From Pseudomonadota bacterium (GTDB lineage: Bacteria; Pseudomonadota; Alphaproteobacteria; Rhizobiales; Xanthobacteraceae), in NCBI GenBank assembly GCA_023388935.1, contig JAEWFG010000045.1, forward strand, positions 1-7,080: 7,080 nt of DNA. Reading direction: 5' to 3'. Shown here piece by piece: positions 1-6,022 of the stretch; position 1 is the first letter of the stretch, and each line of letters begins with the position of its first letter. The notes under the pieces are model-generated. The model saw nothing but the letters and a program-made list of their open reading frames with translations, was not told the origin of the DNA and ran no database searches. Position numbers and translations under genes: made by a program.

Positions 1-259
1 GACCGAAACCGACCAGTAGCAGGGCCATCCAGGTCACGAAGGAGGCCATCAGCACGGCTGGCGCAAAGCCGGTCGAGATGCCGGTCCTACCGCGGCGCAT
101 GCGCTTCCATATTGGCAACATCACTGAGAGCAGACGGCGTGCTACGCGCAAGGCGCCCGCGCTTTCTCCGGGTACCACCACCGTGTCGAAGACGTCTCGC
201 AGGGCAAGGACGACCAGAAGGATGCCCAGCACGACTTCGATAACTTCCTTGAGGCTCAC
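1..259 (-). CDS. N-terminal part of a two-TM ion-channel-like membrane protein (cut by window edge)
   Basis: The reading frame is open from a GTG at 257-259 to the window edge, giving 86 residues. It begins VSLKEVIEVVLGILLVVLAL, a strong first membrane segment (about residues 5-28), followed by RDVFDTVVVPG, a basic stretch rich in Arg and Lys (about 40-62, WKRMRRGR), and a second hydrophobic segment (about 66-86, FAPAVLMASFVTWMALLLVG). This order of TM helix, conserved RDVF(D/H)T motif, basic cytoplasmic loop and TM helix resembles N-termini of rhizobial proteins annotated as potassium channel family proteins. The pore loop would lie beyond the window and cannot be checked. The start is the first possible one after an in-frame stop upstream, and it overlaps the TGA of the preceding gene in a GTGA junction, suggesting translational coupling, since no good Shine-Dalgarno is visible. 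The membrane location is clear; the ion-channel assignment is from family resemblance. Confidence 0.65.
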   Translation of the reverse strand, partial: MSLKEVIEVVLGILLVVLALRDVFDTVVVPGESAGALRVARRLLSVMLPIWKRMRRGRTGISTGFAPAVLMASFVTWMALLLVGFG

Positions 260-561
260 GACGACGACGCGTGAGGGGACGACTTGCCTTCTCGCTCGCC
301 CGGGTTACCGACGGAAGGCGAGCCGACCTTCTTCGCCTCCGCCGATACCAACCTTTCCAGCGATTTCAAGTGCGCCAGACCGGAGACGACCAGCCGCTGT
401 TCGTCGGTTTCGCCAGCTGCGATAAGGCCAAAAATATGATCGGTGAGCGCCTTTCTCGCCTGGACCAATTCGGCCCGGTCGCGATCCTTGAATTTCTCAA
501 AGATCTCCATCGCCCGTTCGATGGCGGATGGAGCGACGGCGCTTTCGAGGACATCGATCAT
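256..561 (-). CDS. Small hypothetical protein, first gene of a two-gene operon
   Basis: Encodes about 101 residues from the ATG at 559-561. I recognise no family. The body looks like a soluble helical protein: MIDVLESAVAPSAIERAMEI, then a charged helix (FEKFKDRDRAELVQARKALT), DHIFGLIAAGETDEQRLVVS, and a Lys/Glu-rich end, with a low-complexity tail (KSSPHASSS). The frame stays open upstream to 717, but the extra 52 residues are Arg/Pro-rich and look non-coding, so the internal ATG is preferred. There is no Shine-Dalgarno before it; a GGAAC/GGTT motif pair ends only 8 nt upstream, so the message could be leaderless. The TGA overlaps the GTG of the downstream channel-like gene by 4 nt, which is the best evidence that the gene is real. 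Confidence 0.6.
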   Translation of the reverse strand: MIDVLESAVAPSAIERAMEIFEKFKDRDRAELVQARKALTDHIFGLIAAGETDEQRLVVSGLAHLKSLERLVSAEAKKVGSPSVGNPGEREGKSSPHASSS

Positions 562-569
562 GCAAAAAC

Positions 570-595
570 AACCGCCCGTTGGCCGTTTCGGTTCC
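570..595 (-). promoter_or_regulatory. Weak EcfG-like promoter before the hypothetical gene
   Basis: On the minus strand GGAAC (595-591) is followed after 17 nt by GGTT (573-570), one mismatch from the EcfG -10 core CGTT. The distance to the ATG at 561 (8 nt) would put the transcription start at or next to the start codon, implying a leaderless message. The match is imperfect, so confidence is low. Confidence 0.28.
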
Positions 596-782
596 GAATT
601 AGGCCTCAGTCCGCTTTCCGCAGAGCCTTTTGCTTCGAGGCTGATCGCTGTTCCGTGGGTCGTGTCAGCGGCCTTAAGAGACCGTTTGAAACGGGGGCGG
701 CGGTTGAAGTGGTTCATGATTCATTTCGGCAGCAGCGAACCGGAAGGGTCCGTCACGTTAGGCGTTCCTTTGACATAGGGTT

Positions 783-2586
783 CTACACTTTCAATTCTTC
801 CGGCTTGGTCGGTTTTTCCTCCGCATCGACCACAGCCTCCACCAGTGCCGGCTTTGGCGAGTAGAGCGCAGCTTGAATTGCTGGCTTGATATCGTCCGGC
901 TTATCGCACCGGAAGGCATCGGCTCCGCAAGCTTTGGCAAAGCTGACAAAGTCGATCGGCGGCAAGTTGCAGCCGAAATCGGGATTGCCGATCTCGCGCT
1001 GCTCGAACATTACCTCGGCAAGGCTGTCATTCTTGAGTACGATGACCTTGACCGGCAGGTTTTGCGCCACCGCGGTAGACAATTCCGCCATCAACATTGC
1101 AAAGCCGCCGTCCCCGACCACCGCCACCGATTGTCGGCTGGGATAGGCGAGTTGCGCTGCGATCGCGAAAGGCAAGCCGGGCGCCATGCTCGCCAGCATG
1201 CCGGTCCCGGTCAGACGCTGGTTTTCGCGAAGCCTGAGACAACGCGCCGCGAAATGCGTGTTGGCGCCGCAGTCGAGCGAGATGATCGCATCGTCGGCAA
1301 TGAGGTCACTAACGGCGCGAACCACCATCTGCGGACGAAGCGGGGCGCGCGGGCTGGTCTCGATCTGATCGAGCATGCCATTCCAGGCGGACATGCGCTG
1401 CTGGGCCTCGGTGAGAAAGGAGCGGTCGCTGTTGCGCTGGAGCATAGGCTATATCGCTTGTAGCGTCGCCTTGACATCGGCGACGAGGCCAACCTCGATT
1501 GGATAGCGCAGCCCGATCCGGTCGGCCGTCGATCTGGATCCCGCGGGCCTGCCCTGGGCGCGGATAGTATTCCTCCCATGGCATGGTCGAGCCAAGGATC
1601 AGCACGGTATCGCAGTTCTTCACGGCCCAGGAGGACGGCGCCGTACCGAGGTCGCCGATGCCGCCAGTGGTAAGCGGTGAATCATCAGCAAGCACCGCTT
1701 TACCGAGCAAGGACTTGGCCACCGGTGCGCCGAGGATGTTGGCAAGCTGCGTGACCTCGTCGCGCGCATGCAGCGCGCCCTGCCCGGCCAGAACAGCCAC
1801 GCGGCGGCCCGAATTGAGAATATCGGCAGCCGCGCGGACCTGGTCCGCCGGTGCTGCCGCAAGCGGCGCCGTCCAGGATGAAGGAGTGCGAACACCGGGA
1901 TTGCGCATTGATTTCTTGTCCGCCGATCGTTTCATCATCTGCACATCCTTGGCGATAGTCAGATGCGCGACACCACGATCGCCGAGCGCTGCGCGGCAGG
2001 CGCGGTTGCCGACGATGACGGCGTGCTCCGGCCCGGTCACCTCCTCGTTGTAGAGCGCAATGCTCTGCATCAGCCGTACGGTATCGACGCTCTGCTGGAA
2101 ACGGACGCCGGAAAGATCATGGAACGTCAGGCCGGTCAGGGCGACGACCGGTGCACCGTCGAATGCGGCGTCCTGAAGCCCATTGAGGAGGTGGATTGCG
2201 CCTGGACCGGTCGTACCCACGCAGACGCCGAGCCGGCCCGTATGCTTGGCAAGGCCGGAGGCCATGAACGCGGCGGCCTCCTCGTGGCGCACACCGACGT
2301 AGCGGATGCGGTCGGACCGTTTGCGCAGTGCCTCGATGATGGAATTGATGCCGTCGCCGACAATGCCGAAGGCATGCGTCGCGCCCCAGGCAATCAAGGT
2401 CTCCACCAGAATGTCGGCGGTGTTCTCGTCGTTGCCGAAGTCCGGCATCGGCTGGGCCGATATCGCGGATTCGGATTCTTTTGGCGGCGGCGCAGCTCCG
2501 GCCCGCACAGTAGTCCCCGCAAGGGCTATTCCGGTAGCCGCGGCAGAAATGAAATCGCGTCGATCAAGACCTTTGCTCCCTGGCAT
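783..2586 (-). pseudogene. Broken Tat-leader thiamine pyrophosphate enzyme (PoxB/acetolactate synthase family)
   Basis: If intact this would be about 600 residues, the usual size for TPP-dependent pyruvate oxidase/acetolactate synthase-type enzymes. The ATG at 2584-2586 follows a GGGAG Shine-Dalgarno, and the N-terminus reads LDRRDFISAAATGIALAG, a twin-arginine leader, so export to the periplasm is predicted. The TPP N-domain begins near residue 55 (DILVETLIAWGATHAFGIVG) and carries the catalytic Glu region (VRHEEAAAFMA, about 99-109) and TTGPG. The central domain is recognisable (PVAKSLLGKAVLADD). The C-domain holds the TPP/Mg motif GDGG...KNDSLAEV. Two lesions break the gene: a frameshift at about 1521-1527, just after GIQID, where the expected DRIGLRYPIEVGL continues in another frame, and an in-frame TAG (1451-1449) in LQAI*PMLQRN, where family members have Leu. 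No Shine-Dalgarno precedes the ATG at 1445, so separate translation of the C-terminal part is unlikely. The physiological substrate (pyruvate or another 2-oxo acid) cannot be told from the sequence. Confidence 0.85.
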
Positions 2587-3004
2587 CGCTTGGCTCCCAA
2601 TTGCATGCATCGATTTGCCAGTCAGGAAACCTCGCTCAGAGCCCCCGGTTGCTATTACAAGCCAGGAGGCTCGCCTTCGTGACACTAAAAACCTGGGGGC
2701 CTGCGTTCGCACTCTCGAGGAGCTCACCAAAGCGACGAACCCTGCTGGCGCCGCCGCCTTTCGCACCACGGCAGCGGCTCCCGCGCGGGGGGCAAATAAA
2801 CCCATCGTCGGTAACAAGGGAGCCGCAATCATCGGCCCCGTAATCCCAAGCGAGGCAGCAGAACCCTGATTTCCTGCGGCCGCCTTCGACTGATGCCGGT
2901 TCGCTGCCGAACCTGAAATTCTCCTTTACGGTGGCTCATATGAAGGTCGCGGAGGCGGCTGGTCACGCGGGGTGACACAACGCGAGCGGCCGATCTCGGA
3001 AGCC
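2587..3004. other. 418-nt intergenic region without a supported gene
   Basis: Lies between the HAD phosphatase stop and the TPP-enzyme start. It holds the GGGAG ribosome-binding site of the TPP gene close to 2595. Open frames cross it on both strands, but they are Ala/Pro/Arg-rich without family resemblance or ribosome-binding sites. The frame upstream of 2586 is just a continuation of the TPP frame. I found no GGAAC/CGTT promoter pair and no clear terminator. Confidence 0.5.
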
Positions 3005-3667
3005 CTATTTCGCCAGCAAAGTTTCGTCGAAGCTGGCGAACAGCGTAGCGGGTCCGGGATAGACCTCGACGCATCCAGCTTGGCGGAGCAGGTCCTCCGT
3101 AAAACCCCCGCAGAGGACGCCGATGGCTCGGATTTTTACCTTTCTGGCGGCCTCCGCGTCGTACGGGGAGTCACCAATAGCGACCGCATCTTCTCGGTCG
3201 ATTCCCAGCTTCTTCAGCGCGACCTCGAATATGTCGGGCTCCGGTTTTGATTGCTCGACATCGTCGGACGACGTTGTCGCGTCGACCAGCTTGCTGATGC
3301 CCGCGATGGCGAGATACTTTTCGAGTTCGTCCTTCCTGGCCGACGAGGCGATCTCAATCCGGAGGCCGGCGTCGCGAGAGCGTTTCAGCAGGTCCGGCAC
3401 CGCGGAGAACGGTCGGATCAAGGGCAAATACCTGGCTTTGAAATGTTCGCTCCGCCAGGCGTCGAGTTCCTTTCCGTGGTCCCGCTGGGCCGTCTCGGAC
3501 AGGAAAACGGGAATGAGCTTGTCGCCGCCCTTGCCGATCTGGCTTCGGGCCTGCTCGAAGCTGACATGGTGGCCGAACTTCACCATGGCTTCGTGCCATG
3601 CGATCGCGTGCAGATCCACCGAATCCAGCAGCGTGCCGTCCAGGTCAAAGATCGCTCCGCGTGGCAA
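3005..3667 (-). CDS. HAD-superfamily hydrolase (phosphoglycolate phosphatase/beta-phosphoglucomutase-like)
   Basis: A complete 220-residue protein of typical length for HAD subfamily IA. All four HAD motifs are visible: motif I DLDGTLLDS (nucleophile Asp8, acid/base Asp10), motif II at IEIASSAR (Ser108/109), motif III Lys141 in QSKPEPD, and motif IV GDSPYDAEAA (Asp166, Asp170). The region between motifs I and II (about residues 16-90) is a helical cap. It is therefore a cytoplasmic Mg-dependent phosphatase or phosphomutase acting on a small phosphorylated metabolite; the substrate is not predictable. The start is TTG at 3665-3667, chosen because AAGGAG lies 8 nt upstream and the frame begins directly with the family N-terminus. 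An EcfG-like promoter (3701-3725) sits at the right distance, so general-stress control is likely. Unlike its neighbours, the gene is undamaged. It is divergent from the IS110 remnant. Confidence 0.88.
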   Translation of the reverse strand: MPRGAIFDLDGTLLDSVDLHAIAWHEAMVKFGHHVSFEQARSQIGKGGDKLIPVFLSETAQRDHGKELDAWRSEHFKARYLPLIRPFSAVPDLLKRSRDAGLRIEIASSARKDELEKYLAIAGISKLVDATTSSDDVEQSKPEPDIFEVALKKLGIDREDAVAIGDSPYDAEAARKVKIRAIGVLCGGFTEDLLRQAGCVEVYPGPATLFASFDETLLAK

Positions 3668-3700
3668 TTCACCCTCTCCTTCACGGTAGTGTGGAGGACG

Positions 3701-3725
3701 AACTTGGTCCCGGGGTGTCAGTTCC
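3701..3725 (-). promoter_or_regulatory. EcfG-like promoter of the HAD phosphatase gene
   Basis: Minus strand: GGAAC (3725-3721), 16 nt, then AGTT (3704-3701), one mismatch from the consensus CGTT. A start of transcription near 3694 would leave a leader of about 27 nt containing the AAGGAG ribosome-binding site and the TTG start at 3667. The spacing fits a normal promoter, which raises confidence despite the mismatch. Confidence 0.5.
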
Positions 3726-3960
3726 GAAAAAACTGATCTTGGCGGCCGCGCCCCCTGTGGGGATAGAAACGGCGGGCAGTGATAGTCTGCGCCCGGAAGG
3801 GAGCGGCCGTTACGATTTTGGTGGCATGTACCCCGTCAAAAAACCTGGTCCACGGGCTGTTGCGCGCTTGAGAGTGGTGACGCCATCCGACGATCCCGTT
3901 TAGGAATCTAATCAATAGCGCAGCCTAGCCCTTCCGCTGTCGTCAGCAGGAGGATTGGAC

Positions 3961-4387
3961 ATGAGCTGGAAGAGATCAAAAGAGCGACCGTGCGATGCCG
4001 GTTATCCACCCGAACGCGGCCGCCATCGATATCGGTGCGACTATGCACACGGCTGCTGTAAGAGCAGATCGCACTCCTGAACCAGTGCGCAGCTTCGGAA
4101 CCTTTACAACCGATCTGCATCGGTTGGTGGATTGGTTTACGGAATGCGGCGTCGAGACAGTCGTTATGGAATCGACCAGCGTGCACTCGATTCCGATTTT
4201 CGAACTCCTCGACGCCCGTGGCTTTGCCGTTTTCGTTGTCAACGCACGCGATGCCAAGCACGTGCCCGGACGCAAAACCGATGTCAGCGATGCGCAGTGG
4301 TTACAGCGGCTTCATTCTTGTGGTCTGCTCCGTGCTTATGGTCTGCTCCGTGCCAGCCTTTTCAGCGACTATGGCGTTTCGGCCTGA
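3961..4387 (+). pseudogene. Truncated, frameshifted IS110-family transposase (DEDD domain only)
   Basis: The ATG at 3961 has an excellent Shine-Dalgarno (AGGAGG, 3948-3953, 7-nt spacing) and starts MSWKRSKERP, a typical IS110 N-terminus. A 1-nt shift near 3990 moves the rest into the frame beginning at 3995: MPVIHPNAAAIDIGATMHTA. The DEDD nuclease domain is recognisable with its acidic residues in that frame (Asp12 in AIDIG, Glu59 in VMESTS, Asp96 and Asp99 in KTDVSDAQWLQRLH). After LLRA the frame is disrupted by an 18-nt tandem duplication and a further shift; the family continuation ASFRPEG can be read in another frame near 4372-4386. The C-terminal Transposase_20 domain with the catalytic Ser is absent, so the element cannot transpose. 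Intact members are more than twice this length. Confidence 0.85.
4317..4352 (+). repeat. 18-nt tandem duplication in the IS110 transposase remnant
   Basis: Two copies of CTTRTGGTCTGCTCCGTG (4317-4334 and 4335-4352, one mismatch, R = G then A) stand head to tail and make the peptide CGLLRAYGLLRA, where family members have the YGLLRA unit once. This looks like replication slippage after the transposase was inactivated. Confidence 0.85.
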
Positions 4388-4698
4388 AGGAAAGAATGCG
4401 GCCTGATCGCGCCGGCAGCGCCGATGCGGCTGCTCAGAGCGACCGCAAATCGGATCAACCGGCCCGCCGGACGACATGAACTACGCCAGAAGAGCGAAAG
4501 CTGGCCTCCTTGCGCCGGGAGGTATCCAAGAAGAGATCGGTCCTCAGGTCGAAACCGCAACGACGCCGAGCTTCCAGTGACCAAGGGCGCCACAGCCCAT
4601 GTATCTACGGCCCGCGGTGTAACGCGAAGACACGGAGGGGCGCGTACCCTTAATTTCGGCGACATCCGCTTCACGCCGACACTGACGCGCGGTCCTGG
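4388..4698. other. 311-nt stretch without a supported gene
   Basis: Follows the transposase remnant. Short frames exist on both strands, including a 34-residue frame starting MNYARRAKAG, but none has a ribosome-binding site or a recognisable family, and the rest of the IS110 transposase could not be found. The second half (4620-4680) contains a diverged copy of the repeat found again at 5131-5190. It may be scarred by deletion of the 3' part of the insertion sequence. Confidence 0.45.
4620..4680 (+). repeat. Diverged copy 1 of a dispersed repeat
   Basis: Starts TAACGCGAAGACA and continues with GCGTAC, a TTTCGGCG block and TCCGCTTC. The same order of blocks appears at 5131-5190 (TAACGCGAAGACA, GCGTAC, TTTGGCG, TCCGCTTC) with small indels. 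This copy has lost the inverted repeat seen in copy 2. Confidence 0.55.
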
Positions 4699-4723
4699 GG
4701 AACCCCTCTGCGTCGGGGGCGTT
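4699..4723 (+). promoter_or_regulatory. EcfG-type promoter of the secreted-protein gene
   Basis: GGAAC (4699-4703), 16 nt, CGTT (4720-4723): a perfect match to the alphaproteobacterial general-stress sigma factor consensus. Transcription would start near 4730 and leave about 50 nt of leader before the well-placed ribosome-binding site and ATG at 4781. Confidence 0.68.
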
Positions 4724-4780
4724 TGAAGCAACGGGCCCTGTCATGACCTCATCGTCGCTTCGGCAAGACAGGAGAGCGCG

Positions 4781-5218
4781 ATGAAACGAATGCTCATCCT
4801 TACGGTCGTCATCCCGTGGCTTTGCGTGTCTGCCACCGCTCACGCGCAGGTGGCCGTGGCGGTGCGCTGTCCATTCGGCGTAACGTTGAGCGCCGATCTG
4901 ACGGGGTTCGGCTGCGCATCCGATCCGCTCGGCGCCCCCATCTATCAGTTTCCCTCTGGCGTAGGGGCCCCCACGCCGACAATTGCACCGCTACCGGGCA
5001 TCGGCGCTAGTGCGCCAAACGCCGGTGGTGCTGGCGGCGTGTCTCATCGAGAGCGAGCTGTCTGGGCGCGATACCGTCAACAGCCGGCAACGCCAGTGCA
5101 GTCGATCTCTTTGGCGGCGGCGGCGGATGCTAACGCGAAGACAAGAGGGTGCGTACTCGTCATTTGGCGTCCGCTTCGCTCCGATAGCGACTTGCTTTGG
5201 TGCAGACTTGGCAAATGA
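4781..5218 (+). CDS. Small secreted hypothetical protein with a probably altered C-terminus
   Basis: The ATG at 4781 has a good ribosome-binding site (AGGAG, 4770-4774, 6-nt spacing). The protein starts MKRMLILTVVIPWLCVSATA and continues HAQVAVAV, a clear Sec signal peptide with a likely cut after AHA (about residue 22), so the product is periplasmic or exported. The mature part has two Cys (RCPFG, GCASD) and a Gly/Pro/Ala-rich low-complexity region (GVGAPTPTIAPLPGIGASAP). The frame then runs to a stop at 5216-5218 through the dispersed repeat at 5131, so the last 30 or so residues are repeat-derived. Another frame of the same stretch ends NASAVDLFGGGGGC with a TAA at 5131-5133, which looks more like a natural end; a frameshift near 5030-5080 is possible. 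No family is recognised. A perfect EcfG-type promoter upstream implies stress induction. Confidence 0.6.
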   Translation: MKRMLILTVVIPWLCVSATAHAQVAVAVRCPFGVTLSADLTGFGCASDPLGAPIYQFPSGVGAPTPTIAPLPGIGASAPNAGGAGGVSHRERAVWARYRQQPATPVQSISLAAAADANAKTRGCVLVIWRPLRSDSDLLWCRLGK

Positions 5219-5220
5219 CG
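5131..5220 (+). repeat. Copy 2 of a dispersed repeat with inner inverted repeat
   Basis: Shares its first 60 nt with 4620-4680 and contains the inverted repeat CGTCATTTG (5158-5166) / CAAATGACG (5212-5220). Read in one frame it gives SSFGVRFAPIAT, a peptide I associate with many short spurious ORFs of Bradyrhizobium-type genomes, which suggests a widespread non-coding repeat. The family recognition is from memory. Confidence 0.5.
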
Positions 5221-5277
5221 CGCTAGAGCCAGAAGCTCCATTGGCATTTCGGTGGCGCGACAACCCGACCAGTTGTT

Positions 5278-5480
5278 GCGGTCTCGAATGCCGATCGACC
5301 GAACCCGGCGGACAAAGATCTCGCCACAAGCGCGATCACGGTCCCTAACTAAGTAGCGAGGGATTTGCTCCCAGCCGCAGGCTTCGGAGTTGATGACGAA
5401 GCATCAGGATCTCAGCTTCCAACGACGCGCGCGATCGGAAAAATAAGACCAGAACCGACCAGATCGGCCTGTAAGCTTCT
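5278..5480 (-). pseudogene. Internally deleted integrase-type transposase remnant (rve family)
   Basis: Reading the minus strand from about 5480, one frame gives PIWSVLVLFFRSRASLEAEI followed by LMLRHQL (ending 5387), the standard N-terminus of rhizobial integrase-core transposases (FRSRASLEAEIxxLRHQLNV). A second frame from 5352 gives LVRDRDRACGEIFVRRVRSI and then GIRDR (ending 5278), the block just before the SPWQNGYAERLIGSIRRE motif of the same families. The roughly 200 residues that should separate the two blocks, including the first catalytic Asp, are missing, and the conserved part after GIRDR is lost. It is a dead fragment left by an internal deletion. Confidence 0.7.
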
Positions 5481-5499
5481 CTCACGAGATAGAAGCATT

Positions 5500-5582
5500 G
5501 CGCGATTCGGATTCACATACCAGCCGGATTGGGTTTCCAACAGGGACACCAGGACTAGAGCGAAGCAGAACAGCCCGATCAT
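5500..5582 (-). pseudogene. Possible N-terminal scrap of a second integrase-type transposase
   Basis: From an ATG at 5580-5582 the minus strand reads MIGLFCFALVLVSLLETQSG. The first 12-15 residues resemble the start of a rhizobial integrase family that begins MIGLxCFxLAVLxSPFKSK; after VS the similarity fades at the protein level, although the DNA still has CCGGCT and GCAATGCTTC-like blocks in the expected order. If correct, this fragment lies directly upstream of the other integrase remnant on the same strand. Chance similarity of a hydrophobic peptide is possible. Confidence 0.33.
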
Positions 5583-5691
5583 CCCGCCAGCTTAGGCGAT
5601 TGCATTTGGACATCACACCCAGATGTGGTTTTCGGTACACACAGGCATCGACATGCAATTGTCACTGCTTTGAAATCCTATCGCGTGGTCA

Positions 5692-5716
5692 GGAACACCG
5701 GGCGGCCATTGGCGTT
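5692..5716 (+). promoter_or_regulatory. EcfG-type promoter of candidate small RNA 1
   Basis: GGAAC (5692-5696), 16 nt, CGTT (5713-5716): perfect consensus for the general-stress sigma factor. No gene starts downstream; an intrinsic terminator follows about 105 nt later. Confidence 0.65.
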
Positions 5717-5721
5717 TTCCC

Positions 5722-5826
5722 GCGCCCGCAGGACGGCAGCCCGCTTCCTGTCGGGTGGTTGAGTGAGGACTTTGCCCCAGCTCCGTCGCTGCCCCCTCTC
5801 TGCGTGGACGAAGCTGGGGCTTTTTT
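5722..5826 (+). ncRNA. Candidate stress-induced small RNA 1 (about 105 nt)
   Basis: Defined by the EcfG-type promoter at 5692-5716 (start expected near 5721-5724) and the intrinsic terminator ending at 5826. No ATG or GTG frame with a ribosome-binding site lies inside. Predicted fold: a 5' hairpin (5725-5733 CCCGCAGGA with 5746-5755 TCCTGTCGGG, one bulged U, 12-nt loop), a single-stranded linker containing GAGTGAGGAC, and the terminator hairpin, whose large loop holds UGCCCCCUCUCU, a C/U-rich anti-Shine-Dalgarno-like stretch. Small RNAs with exposed C-rich loops under EcfG-family control are known in Alphaproteobacteria (GsrN of Caulobacter); this is an analogy, not a homology claim. The ends are inferred. 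Confidence 0.55.
5774..5826 (+). terminator. Intrinsic terminator of candidate small RNA 1
   Basis: Perfect 9-bp stem GCCCCAGCT (5774-5782) / AGCTGGGGC (5812-5820), extended inside by CGTC/GACG after a mismatch, followed directly by six T (5821-5826). It points to the plus strand; there is no T tract on the other side. Confidence 0.85.
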
Positions 5827-5877
5827 GCGCGCAAAGGCGACGAGCGTGCATCTCCTAGAATTGCGCAGAGCCTCATA

Positions 5878-5902
5878 GGAACGCCTTGCCGCTGTCAGCG
5901 TT
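5878..5902 (+). promoter_or_regulatory. EcfG-type promoter of candidate small RNA 2
   Basis: GGAAC (5878-5882), 16 nt, CGTT (5899-5902): perfect consensus, same spacing as the promoter 186 nt upstream. The sequence after the -10 element (TTT..CGCGCCCGGCAG) also matches that after the upstream promoter (TT..CGCGCCCGCAG). Confidence 0.65.
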
Positions 5903-5954
5903 TTTGTCGCGCCCGGCAGTATGCGCGTGCCCCCTACCCTGCCGGGGCCTGTGA

Positions 5955-5991
5955 CCGCCCCAGCGCGGCTCCCCATCTGGCGCTGGGGCGG
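5955..5991. repeat. Perfect 12-bp inverted repeat, 13-nt loop
   Basis: CCGCCCCAGCGC (5955-5966) and its exact reverse complement (5980-5991), separated by GGCTCCCCATCTG. It is very GC-rich and stable in RNA. There is no T run on either side, so it is not a stand-alone terminator. It is interpreted as hairpin 2 of candidate small RNA 2. Confidence 0.85.
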
Positions 5992-6022
5992 ATTGAACTC
6001 TGCCGGAGTCGGCAATAGATCG

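Noticed and set aside
562..717. 52-residue N-terminal extension of the hypothetical protein
   Set aside because: No Shine-Dalgarno at 717, and the composition is unlike the rest of the protein.
741..766. EcfG-like motif GGAAC with CCTT on the minus strand
   Set aside because: The -10 box differs from CGTT and it would serve only the rejected start at 717.
2587..2832. 82-residue N-terminal extension of the TPP enzyme
   Set aside because: The frame is open, but the extension is Ala/Arg-rich without family similarity; the ATG at 2586 has a GGGAG ribosome-binding site and directly starts a Tat leader.
4097..4126. GGAAC followed by CGGTT in the IS110 remnant
   Set aside because: The spacing (19 nt) is outside the EcfG range and it lies inside transposase coding sequence.
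5670..5762. 30-codon plus frame (KSYRVVRNTGRPLAFSRARR) from a TTG
   Set aside because: No ribosome-binding site; it lies across the perfect promoter of candidate RNA 1.
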